Assembly: GCA_947489175.1 (NCBI GenBank)
Contig: CANLED010000006.1
Span: 1 to 22,515 of the forward strand
Direction: 5' to 3'
DNA length: 22,515 nt
Source: Chitinophagaceae bacterium
GTDB taxonomy: Bacteria > Bacteroidota > Bacteroidia > Chitinophagales > Chitinophagaceae
A model generated the notes under the pieces. It was not told the origin of the DNA, searched no databases, and saw nothing but the letters and a program-made list of their open reading frames with translations. Made by a program: the position numbers and the translations under genes. This document shows, in pieces, positions 14,920 to 22,515 of the stretch (the stretch's first letter is position 1; every line of letters begins with the position of its first letter).

Positions 14920-17900
14920 TTACTTTTTATGTTGCAATATGTATTCTGATGGCGATACTTTATAAAATGCTTTAAACCATTTAGAAAAATATTGGGGATT
15001 AGAATGACCAATAGTGTATGCTACTTCTGATATATTCATATTTGAAGAAATCAGAAGATGGGCTGCTTTTTTCAGCCTTATTGAATCAACAAAATCTTTT
15101 CCAGTTGTTCCTGTAATCGCTTTAATTTTTCTGAAAAAAGTTGAGCGACTCATTGCAAATGTTTGAGCCAGTGAGTTTATATTTAAATCAGGGTTGTCGA
15201 TATGCTCATCAACATATTTAAGCAACTTTTCTAGGAATTCAGCATCTCTGCTGTTGGTAGTAATTTCATTTGGATTGTGGTATGGGTTATTTAAAAAAAG
15301 CTGCCTTAATTTTTCTCTTGATTCAATTAAATTCTTAATAGTAAGATCTAATAAGTTTATATTAAACGGCTTAGGGAAAAAATGATCAGCACCTATTTCT
15401 ATACCCCTGAACTGACTTTCGGAATCTCCTCTGGCGGTTAATAAAATAATGGGAATGTGAGAAGTATTTACATCGTTTTTAAGGTCATGACACAGCTCAA
15501 AACCATCTTTTAAAGGCATTATGATATCACTAATGATTACATCAGGTTGAAATTGAATTGCCATTTCAATGCCAATTTTGCCATTTGATGCCAAGAGGAT
15601 ATTATATTTATTAGACAAATAATCACTTATTTTGTCTAATAATTCTTTATTATCATCAACATAAAGGATAGTGGATTTTGATGGGTCTAAATTTTCTTCG
15701 TTATTGTTGAGTGAGTATATAGCTTCATCACTTATGTTATTTTCAATATTGCTTAAGACTGATGAATAGCCTGAATTCCAAAAGCCCCTGTCTACTTTCT
15801 CATCATTGGAATAGACATTATCCTTCATTGGCAAGCTTATTTTAAATGTTGAACCTATTCCTGGTTCACTTGATATTGAAATACTTCCCTTGTGCAGTTC
15901 TATAAGATTTTTTGTAAGGGATAAGCCTACGCCAAATCCCTTTTCATATGATTCACTATTACCTGCAACATGATAGAATTGGTTAAATATTTTTGATAGA
16001 TTTTCTTTTTCAATACCAATACCATTGTCGCTGATATTTATATCAAGAAATTCATTATTGTTACAACGAATGGCTGATACTTCAATGGTACCGCCACTTT
16101 TCGTATATTTTATAGCATTTGAAATCAGGTTATTAAAAGCTTTTACAAGCGCATTTGTATCATACCAAATTAAAATTTCAGATTCAAAACCAGTAAAAGT
16201 CAATTTAATTTTTTGTCGGTCAGCAAGAGGTTCAAATGTAGTTATGATATTTTTCAGAAACTCAATGATATTATCTTTTCTAACATTAATTTGATAATCT
16301 CCACTTTCTATTTTTTGAATTTCTAATAATTCATTGGTGAGGTTTAACATATGACTGATATTTTTTTCAATGCTTACTACCTCTTTTTCTTGCTCTGTAT
16401 TTATTTTAAAATGCCCAATAAGCTTTTCAACTGAGCACATAATTAGTGTAAGCGGTGTTCTGATTTCATGTGAAATATTAATGAAAAATTGAATTTTAGC
16501 CTGATTAACTTTTTCAATTTTTTCGTGGTATTCTTTTTCTAATATTTCTGCATGTTTTTTTTGTACTCTTTTTTTTGTAATCGATGATACAAAAAATATT
16601 AAAACAAAAAGTATAAAAGAATAAAGTAAAAAAGCCGGCAAGGTCTGCCAAAAGGATGCCTGTATTTCAAGAGGGATAGACGTAAAATTAGTATTCCATA
16701 CACCATCATGGTTGGAAGCTTTTACTTTAAATATGTAATTGCCTTTACCCAAATTTGCATATTCTGCATTTCGATTTTCGGATGTACAATATATCCAATC
16801 TTTATCGTATCCTTCAAGCATGTATGCATATTTACACTTCGATGGATTTATATAATTGAAAGATATAAACGAAAATTTCAAATTGTTGCTGGAATGAGGT
16901 AATAAAAGATTTTTAGTTTTATCAAGTCCTTTTATTTCGTTAGAGTTTATACCATTTATGAAAATATTTTGAATGAAAACGGGTTCAGTAATACTATCGG
17001 TGTTCATTTGTTCAGGAGAAAATCGTGAAACACCATTTATGCCGCCAAAGTATAAAATGCCAGTATTATCAACATAGGTAGCGTGTTCCGCAAATTCATA
17101 ATCCTGGATGCCGTCATTAATATCATAATTAATTATGTCGTGTGAAAATTTATTGAATTTGACTAAACCTTTATTTGTTCCAAGCCAAATATTTCCTTTT
17201 TTATCACTTTGTATTGATTGAATCATATTGCTAGGTAACCCATTTTTGGTCGTGTAAATTCCCACATCTGAAAAATTACCAACATCATTCATTCTAAAAT
17301 GAACCAGTCCATTTCTTGAACCAATCCAGTAATTGTTATCAGTATCTATATAAATATCAGAAATGTATTTACTGATTGAATAATCTTTATACATTTTGTT
17401 GAACGAAACAAAACTTGATATATTATCTTTCGAATCTAATTCTGCTTTAACCAGCCCATTCATTTCTGTGCCAATCCAAATGCAATTCTTGTATTGATCA
17501 TACTTGACACAACGTATTGTATTTTGTGATCTAAGGTCAACTAAAAGTTTATCATTATAAGTAACTACCTGGGAAAACTTAAAATCATCAGTCAAGACAA
17601 AACTTAATAACTTATTACTTGTACCAATCCAGTATTTATTGGATTTCTTACAAATAGAAAAAACAACCCCTTCTGACTTATTATCTAATGAAACTTTATC
17701 TGTTTTTATATTTTCTTTATCGTGTGTAATGAGGTATAAGCCGTCAGAAGTGCCTGCGAGATAGTGATTTTTATCAACTTCGGATAATGAAAAAATTGAG
17801 AGATTATTCAGTAAATATTTTATAATTTTTTCTTTTTCAGTATCATAAATAAACAATCCTTCAAAAAGAGTTCCAAACCATAGTCTATTATACTTATCAT

Positions 17901-19041
17901 TGATGATTGACCTCGAATAATTATTAAGGGGACTATTTGATGAATTACTAAACTCATTCGAAAATTGATAATTTTTGAACTTGATACCGGACGGATTGTA
18001 AAAAAAGATGCCCCTTCCCAGTGACCCTAGCCATAGGGTATTATCACGAGATATATAAATGCTTCTGATTCTTTTACTTGGAATTTCAAGTTCACTGAAT
18101 GTTATTGGGGAAAATATATTTTTCTCTAACTTATCTTTTGGAATAGCGATAACGCCATCGCTTCTGGATATTATCCATAATTTGCTTTTGTTATCCTGAA
18201 TTATATCTGTAATTCTTGAAAAAAAAATATTTTTTTTCTGTGGATATACCTTAAATGTTGAATATTTGCCTTTGGATTCTTTTAATTGATAAAGACCATG
18301 CTTTGCTGTACCTGCCCAAAAATTGGAATAGCTATCTTTATAAAGAGCTGTTACTTCAATAGGAGTTTTAAAATCAAGAGCAATCTCATCAATTACTAAT
18401 AGTTTATTATCAATGATTTTTGATACTATAACATGATTATTAGCAGTTAGGAGGTAGTTGTCTTGCTGATCTTTCTGATAAATTCGAATTCCTTCTAATT
18501 TTACACTTGCATCTAATTTGTAATTATCAATTGAATTGCAAATATTTTTTGCAATAATGTCTGTAAAAAGTTTCTTTCCTGGGTTGAATTTCCACACTCC
18601 ATCATTGCTGCTCATTAGAATATTGCTATCTATCAATTTCATTGAAAGTATTGTTTGCTTAAAAACACTTTCTCTTTGACTATATTTATTAAGGTTATAA
18701 AATATTTCAGTAACTGGATTAAAAACAGAAATTCCTTCTATAGTTGCAATCCAAATGTTTCCTGCAGAATCCTGCAATATGGATTGGATGGTATTTCCAC
18801 ATAGGTCATTGTAAGAATCACCTCTGTAATAGTTTTTGAAAGCAAAACCATCATATCTGTTAAGACCATAGTGGGTACCAAACCACATATAGCCTTCTTT
18901 GTCCTGAAACATCGCTAAAACACCATTTTGAGAAAGCCCTTTTTTATTATCAATTTTCTTAAATACTACCTTTGTTTGGCTTAAACCTTGATAATTGTTA
19001 AGAAAAATAATAATAATCAGTAAAGAATAAATACGACGCAT
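14920..19041 (-). CDS. Hybrid two-component system sensor/regulator (propeller, Y_Y_Y, HisKA, HATPase, receiver, AraC)
   Basis: One-protein signalling system of the kind that controls glycan utilisation loci in Bacteroidota. I prefer the ATG at 19041, which starts the signal peptide MRRIYSLLIIIIFL (1373 residues), over an in-frame ATG 33 bases upstream. Order: signal peptide; about 14 propeller repeats to about 690, the first containing GYMWFGTHYGLNRYDG; Y_Y_Y sandwich about 715-785; membrane helix about 801-823; HisKA with His858 in NISHEIRTP; HATPase with SDNGIGIEKE and GFGVGLSL; receiver with Asp1172 in IISDIIMP; C-terminal AraC helix-turn-helix pair (about 1275-1373). All signalling residues are intact, so it should sense a ligand in the periplasm and bind DNA directly. 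It is divergent from the kinase/glycosidase genes at 19345-22515, its plausible targets, although the DNA composition changes between them. Confidence 0.95.
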   Translation of the reverse strand: MRRIYSLLIIIIFLNNYQGLSQTKVVFKKIDNKKGLSQNGVLAMFQDKEGYMWFGTHYGLNRYDGFAFKNYYRGDSYNDLCGNTIQSILQDSAGNIWIATIEGISVFNPVTEIFYNLNKYSQRESVFKQTILSMKLIDSNILMSSNDGVWKFNPGKKLFTDIIAKNICNSIDNYKLDASVKLEGIRIYQKDQQDNYLLTANNHVIVSKIIDNKLLVIDEIALDFKTPIEVTALYKDSYSNFWAGTAKHGLYQLKESKGKYSTFKVYPQKKNIFFSRITDIIQDNKSKLWIISRSDGVIAIPKDKLEKNIFSPITFSELEIPSKRIRSIYISRDNTLWLGSLGRGIFFYNPSGIKFKNYQFSNEFSNSSNSPLNNYSRSIINDKYNRLWFGTLFEGLFIYDTEKEKIIKYLLNNLSIFSLSEVDKNHYLAGTSDGLYLITHDKENIKTDKVSLDNKSEGVVFSICKKSNKYWIGTSNKLLSFVLTDDFKFSQVVTYNDKLLVDLRSQNTIRCVKYDQYKNCIWIGTEMNGLVKAELDSKDNISSFVSFNKMYKDYSISKYISDIYIDTDNNYWIGSRNGLVHFRMNDVGNFSDVGIYTTKNGLPSNMIQSIQSDKKGNIWLGTNKGLVKFNKFSHDIINYDINDGIQDYEFAEHATYVDNTGILYFGGINGVSRFSPEQMNTDSITEPVFIQNIFINGINSNEIKGLDKTKNLLLPHSSNNLKFSFISFNYINPSKCKYAYMLEGYDKDWIYCTSENRNAEYANLGKGNYIFKVKASNHDGVWNTNFTSIPLEIQASFWQTLPAFLLYSFILFVLIFFVSSITKKRVQKKHAEILEKEYHEKIEKVNQAKIQFFINISHEIRTPLTLIMCSVEKLIGHFKINTEQEKEVVSIEKNISHMLNLTNELLEIQKIESGDYQINVRKDNIIEFLKNIITTFEPLADRQKIKLTFTGFESEILIWYDTNALVKAFNNLISNAIKYTKSGGTIEVSAIRCNNNEFLDINISDNGIGIEKENLSKIFNQFYHVAGNSESYEKGFGVGLSLTKNLIELHKGSISISSEPGIGSTFKISLPMKDNVYSNDEKVDRGFWNSGYSSVLSNIENNISDEAIYSLNNNEENLDPSKSTILYVDDNKELLDKISDYLSNKYNILLASNGKIGIEMAIQFQPDVIISDIIMPLKDGFELCHDLKNDVNTSHIPIILLTARGDSESQFRGIEIGADHFFPKPFNINLLDLTIKNLIESREKLRQLFLNNPYHNPNEITTNSRDAEFLEKLLKYVDEHIDNPDLNINSLAQTFAMSRSTFFRKIKAITGTTGKDFVDSIRLKKAAHLLISSNMNISEVAYTIGHSNPQYFSKWFKAFYKVSPSEYILQHKK

Positions 19042-19078
19042 TAGGGCTATTTGAAAATAATTTAAATTACACACTTGG

Positions 19079-19131
19079 GTAAAGTGTTTTAAATGTACAA
19101 AACTTTACTCATGTTTATAATCACATCCAAA
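19079..19131 (-). promoter_or_regulatory. Putative promoter and overlapping inverted repeat of the hybrid sensor gene
   Basis: On the minus strand TTTG (19131-19128), a 22-base spacer and AAGTTTTG (19105-19098), a 7 of 8 match to TAnnTTTG, followed by TACA. Just downstream, GTAAAGTGTTTT (19079-19090) and AAAACTTTAC (19099-19108) form an imperfect ten-pair inverted repeat with a two-base bulge that overlaps the -7 box. That placement suits an operator, possibly for autoregulation. The whole lies 40-90 bases before the start at 19041. Confidence 0.35.
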
Positions 19132-19344
19132 CCTCTAAAATTGATTTTCATCCATTTTTAGGCTAGAAGCCTTGGTTTTATTTGTTTAATAATGTTATTT
19201 TCAAAGTAGATCTACCCCCATTCTTAGGTCGTAAATAAATTTGGTTTTTTAACCCGTTACCATTTTTAATATTTCAAATGTTCTTTTTGTGTTTTGCGAC
19301 TTTGTCTATGAAAAAAGTGACCGGATGGAAGAGACGGTAGATGA
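19132..19344. other. Junction region before the truncated kinase
   Basis: About 210 bases with no supported gene, A/T-rich up to about 19300 and then turning G/C-richer. A perfect five-base hairpin AGGCT-AGA-AGCCT lies at 19160-19172. One frame is open for about 30 codons up to a TGA at 19376-19378 and another gives a 20-codon ATG frame from 19278; neither resembles the missing part of the kinase. I see no transposase piece, terminal repeat or tRNA end that would explain the break. Confidence 0.5.
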
Positions 19345-19911
19345 GGATGGATTTCTTTTGAAGACCTGGCATCTTTGACCAGTTCTGTTCTGGAGATGAT
19401 TGCATCATCCTTGGTACTCGAAGGAGTTGATGTGAAGGCATCCAAGCTTTTTTTTGGCAATGCGCATGAGAAAGGGGCAGATCGTATCGCCGCTCATTAT
19501 GCCCTTCCAGCAGATTTTTACAAAGCCATTCCCTTTGATCAAGACTTGGCCTCTTTAGCAAAAGAACGTCTGTTGTCAAAGACCTGCTCAGACTTTGAAG
19601 CAGTTGATTTTATGGAGTTGGAGTCTCCGGATCTGGCCTACAATATGCTGATTGTGGTTTTGGTGAAGAAACAAATTGAAAGCATCAACCTGGTCTTGAA
19701 ACACCAGAATGCTGAAAATATTTTTGTAGATTGTGGCTTCAGTAAAAATCAAGTTTTCATGAGCATGCTGGCATTCCATTACCACAATAAAAAAGTATAT
19801 GCTGCTGAAGTGACCCAGGCCACTGCTTTGGGCGCAGCCTTGGCGATTCATGATGTATGGAATCCCAACCCCGTAGGAGAGGACCTCATCAAACTTAAGT
19901 TATGCAGTTAA
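19345..19911 (+). pseudogene. FGGY-family carbohydrate kinase, C-terminal fragment only
   Basis: The C-terminal domain of a sugar kinase resembling the rhamnulokinase/fuculokinase-like proteins of Bacteroidota. The kinase frame opens after an in-frame TGA at 19342-19344 and runs about 188 codons; the first available starts are a TTG at 19375 or an internal ATG, against a normal length near 450-480. Recognisable parts are GVDVKASKLFFG, the helical segment HYALPADFYKAIP, FVDCGFSKNQVFM (usually with Gly where Cys stands) and VTQATALGAALAIHDVWNP near the end. The sugar-binding N-terminal domain is absent, so it should not phosphorylate sugar. It has higher G+C than the genes to its left and ends 11 bases before the glycosidase start, so the two were one operon. 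A broken gene or an artificial join both fit. Confidence 0.75.
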
Positions 19912-19922
19912 ATTGTTCAAAT

Positions 19923-22515
19923 ATGTTGAGGATGAAATTTGTGCTCAGGACGATTGTGCTGGTGCATGTGCTGTTTTGTTCTTTTTTTACAGTACATGCA
20001 GCAAATGATGTTCCCGAATTGTTAGGGAAAATCAGGTTGATCAGTGGAGATACTGCCAACAGCAGGATCTCTTATGGCCTTGATTTGTTTGAAACTGCCC
20101 TTAGGGATTTGGCATACAGCACAGAGAAGGCCCATGCCATTGCATTGGGAGAAAATGGCCTGGTGCAAGTGATTGCAGGTGTAAACGGAACGGCGATTAT
20201 CAAAGCAGCCGGGCAATCTTTGAAAATGCCTTTGACGACTTCAACTGCAAAAGAACATTTCAGGATTGTTATAAAAAATGGAATGGTTGTTGTTGTTGGA
20301 TCAGATCCAACAGGGGTCATGTATGGCCTCATGGAGCTGCGGGAAAGGCTGCTTGCGGCCAAGTCCATTCCAACATTGCTGGACATCGTAGATGGTCCAG
20401 AGATGGTCTTGCGTGGCAGTTGTATTGGCGTTCAAAAGCCAGCTTACCTTCCGGGAAGGCTGGTCTATGAATATCCATATAAGCCGGAATCATTTCCCTG
20501 GTTTTATGACAAGGATTTGTGGATAAGGGTGCTGGATTCCATGGCCAACAACCGCATGAATGCCTTATTTCTCTGGAATGGTCATCCATTTGCTTCATTG
20601 GTCAAATTGAAAGACTATCCATATGCACTGGAAGTTGATGAGGCAACATTCAAAAAGAACGAAGCGATTTATGGTTTCATTACCAAGGAAGCGGAGCGCC
20701 GCGGTATCTGGGTGATCCAGATGTTTTACAACATCATCGTATCAAAACCTTTTGCAGATCACCATGGCATCAAAACACAAGACCGCAACCGTCCTATCGT
20801 TCCATTGATTGCTGATTATACCAAGCAGTCTATTGCTGCTTTTGTTGAAAAATATCCCAATGTCGGATTGATGGTGGCATTGGGGGAAGCCATGGAAGGG
20901 GTTGGCCAGGATGATATTGACTGGTTCACCAAAACCATCATTCCCGGAGTTAAGCAGGGATTGGCTGCGCTTGGAAAAACCGAGGAACCGCCCATTGTTT
21001 TGCGGTCACACGATACCGATGCTCCAGCTGTGATGCGCGCTGCCATGCCGCTTTACAAGAATCTTTATACAGAGTCTAAGTACAATGGGGAGTCTCTCAC
21101 TACCTATACTCCGAGAGGGCCCTGGGCTGAACTGCACCGCAAGCTGAGTGAACTGGGTTCTGTTCAGTTGGAGAATGTTCATATCCTTTCCAACCTGGAA
21201 CCATTTCGTTATGCATCTCCTGATTTTATCCAAAAGTCTGTCATTGCCATGCATGAGGTGCACAAAGGAAATGCTTTACATCTCTATCCACAGGCGTCTT
21301 ACTGGGATTGGCCCTATACGGCAGACAAGACAGAAAAAAGATTGTTGCAGATCGATAGAGACTGGATGTGGTACAAAGGATGGTCCCGGTATGCATGGAA
21401 AGCAAAAAGAGGCAAGAACAGTGAGATGGTGTATTGGAGTGGAATGCTGGCCAATCAATTTGGATTGAACAAGGAGGCATCATTGAATGTCTTGAAAGCC
21501 TATGAAGCATCAGGTGAAATCGCTCCGAAAATACTGCGTCGTTTCGGCATCACCGATGGCAACCGGCAGACGATGACCCTTGGCATGTTGATGCCCCAAC
21601 TCATCAATCCCCACCGTTTTGGTGTCATCTCTTTGCTCTATGATTCTGAGGGGCCTGAGGGAGAGATGTTGATTGAATATGCAGAAAAGGAATGGAAAGG
21701 ATTGCCCCACGTGGGTGAAACTCCGATTCGGGGAATCAATGAAATTCTTGAACATGGAAAACAGGCTGCGCTGGCCATTGAATTGGCACTGCCCCATGTC
21801 AAAAAGAACCGGGATGAATTCATGCGCCTGCGCAATGACATGAAGATATACGACCAGCTGGCAAAGCATTATGCAGCCAAGGCCGCTGCAGCCCTGCATG
21901 TACTGCGTTACAAATACTCCACTGAAATCGCCGATCTTGAGAAGGGATATCTTGATCTCAAAAAAAGTATGCTGTATTTTGATAGTTTGGTCTTGTTGAC
22001 CAAGGACAGTTATCTCTATGCCAACAGCATGCAAACCCAGCAGCGGAGAATACCGGTTGGAGGAGACAATGGAACCAATAAAACATGGATTGAACTGAAA
22101 CCCATTTATGAAGAGGAGTTGTCAATCTTCCGGTTTAAGATTGATTCATTGAAAGCACCACTAACAAAAGTTGCAAGCCCTGGCTACAGGGCTATTCCCG
22201 CAAAGATCAATTGGGAAGTCAATGGGATCAAGACATTTTCTGTGACTGTTGGGAAAGAGGTTTTTCTTGACTCGAATGTATATGTGAAAAATTTTGACGA
22301 AGCCTTGAAAGGCATGCAGGGCCTGAAACTTTCTTACAAGTCAATGGAAAAGCCCACCGCCATTGTATTTTCATGCGAGGAGCCTGTTGATATCTTGGTA
22401 GGTTATTTCAATAGTGCAGATGCCAAGTTTTTGCAAAAACCAAAACTGGAGACTGATGCCAGTGGTAATGACCGCGGGCAGGCCGAGCCGCGGTTGAGAA
22501 ATGCCTTTGTTGTTA
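19923..22515 (+). CDS. Secreted glycosidase resembling alpha-glucuronidase/alpha-D-galacturonidase, C-terminus off the right edge
   Basis: I translated from the ATG at 19923 and found no stop to the window end, so at least 864 residues. A signal peptide ending near VHAA (about residue 26) is followed by an N-terminal domain of the GH20/GH67 alpha/beta type (about 30-145), then a catalytic-barrel-like region with RGSCIGVQKPAYLPG, LFLWNGHPFASL (Trp218, His221), MFYNIIVSKPF near 268, ALGEAMEG with Glu322, NVHILSNLEPFRY and GNRQTMTLGM from 546. I recall this set from proteins annotated alpha-D-galacturonidase or alpha-glucuronidase-like; I cannot assign catalytic residues with certainty. The C-terminal third looks helical and then beta-rich. 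It directly follows the sugar-kinase fragment by 11 bases. It would act in the periplasm on uronic-acid-containing oligosaccharides, for example from pectin or xylan. Confidence 0.82.
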   Translation, partial: MLRMKFVLRTIVLVHVLFCSFFTVHAANDVPELLGKIRLISGDTANSRISYGLDLFETALRDLAYSTEKAHAIALGENGLVQVIAGVNGTAIIKAAGQSLKMPLTTSTAKEHFRIVIKNGMVVVVGSDPTGVMYGLMELRERLLAAKSIPTLLDIVDGPEMVLRGSCIGVQKPAYLPGRLVYEYPYKPESFPWFYDKDLWIRVLDSMANNRMNALFLWNGHPFASLVKLKDYPYALEVDEATFKKNEAIYGFITKEAERRGIWVIQMFYNIIVSKPFADHHGIKTQDRNRPIVPLIADYTKQSIAAFVEKYPNVGLMVALGEAMEGVGQDDIDWFTKTIIPGVKQGLAALGKTEEPPIVLRSHDTDAPAVMRAAMPLYKNLYTESKYNGESLTTYTPRGPWAELHRKLSELGSVQLENVHILSNLEPFRYASPDFIQKSVIAMHEVHKGNALHLYPQASYWDWPYTADKTEKRLLQIDRDWMWYKGWSRYAWKAKRGKNSEMVYWSGMLANQFGLNKEASLNVLKAYEASGEIAPKILRRFGITDGNRQTMTLGMLMPQLINPHRFGVISLLYDSEGPEGEMLIEYAEKEWKGLPHVGETPIRGINEILEHGKQAALAIELALPHVKKNRDEFMRLRNDMKIYDQLAKHYAAKAAAALHVLRYKYSTEIADLEKGYLDLKKSMLYFDSLVLLTKDSYLYANSMQTQQRRIPVGGDNGTNKTWIELKPIYEEELSIFRFKIDSLKAPLTKVASPGYRAIPAKINWEVNGIKTFSVTVGKEVFLDSNVYVKNFDEALKGMQGLKLSYKSMEKPTAIVFSCEEPVDILVGYFNSADAKFLQKPKLETDASGNDRGQAEPRLRNAFVV

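Noticed and set aside
19160..19172. Perfect AGGCT/AGCCT hairpin considered as a terminator or att site
   Set aside because: The stem is only five bases, no plus-strand gene ends there and no second copy was found.
19278..19378. Short open frames before the kinase fragment, tested as its frameshifted 5' part
   Set aside because: Their translations do not resemble the region of FGGY kinases that should precede the preserved part.
21510..22034. 174-codon open frame on the minus strand
   Set aside because: It lies wholly antisense to the glycosidase, which has a signal peptide and family motifs; the frame is a by-product of the higher G+C.

Overview
The window looks like a chromosomal segment of a member of the Bacteroidota. 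The evidence is a GLPGLI-family protein paired with a TonB-receptor-like outer-membrane barrel, a giant hybrid two-component sensor with periplasmic propeller and AraC output, many Sec-exported proteins starting with MKK, weak Shine-Dalgarno sites, and several TAnnTTTG-type -7 promoter elements. No rRNA, tRNA, CRISPR array or transposase was seen.

Layout. (1) 1-1978, minus strand: acyl carrier protein, ketoacyl-ACP synthase and tRNA m7G methyltransferase TrmB (cut by the left edge), closely packed. (2) 2124-6009, plus strand: a small four-cysteine secreted protein enclosed by inverted repeats and hairpins, then a GLPGLI protein whose stop overlaps the start of an outer-membrane barrel. (3) 6019-7686, minus: a lipoprotein glycosyl-hydrolase-10-like enzyme. 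(4) 7820-10453, plus: a DUF3445 (haem-dependent oxidative N-demethylase-like) protein, a secreted FG-GAP/VCBS propeller and a PPP-type metallophosphatase. (5) 10454-10983: a gene-poor stretch with one possible lipoprotein remnant. (6) 10984-14534: a propeller sensor kinase convergent with a NarL/FixJ response regulator, probably a cognate pair. (7) 14920-19041, minus: a hybrid two-component system regulator. (8) 19345-22515, plus: a 5'-truncated FGGY carbohydrate kinase and a secreted glycosidase resembling the alpha-glucuronidase/alpha-galacturonidase group, cut by the right edge.

The last region is clearly richer in G+C than everything to its left. Sampled 60-base lines are 50-58% G+C there against 22-40% inside the hybrid sensor, and leucine codons shift towards CTG. 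The change coincides with the broken 5' end of the kinase, so this is either an acquired or rearranged fragment or a join between unrelated sequences.

Functionally, the hybrid sensor beside a sugar kinase and a uronide-type glycosidase is the arrangement of a polysaccharide utilisation locus, although the composition break makes that pairing uncertain. The least explained unit is the cysteine-rich secreted protein with its inverted repeats and the downstream GLPGLI/barrel pair.
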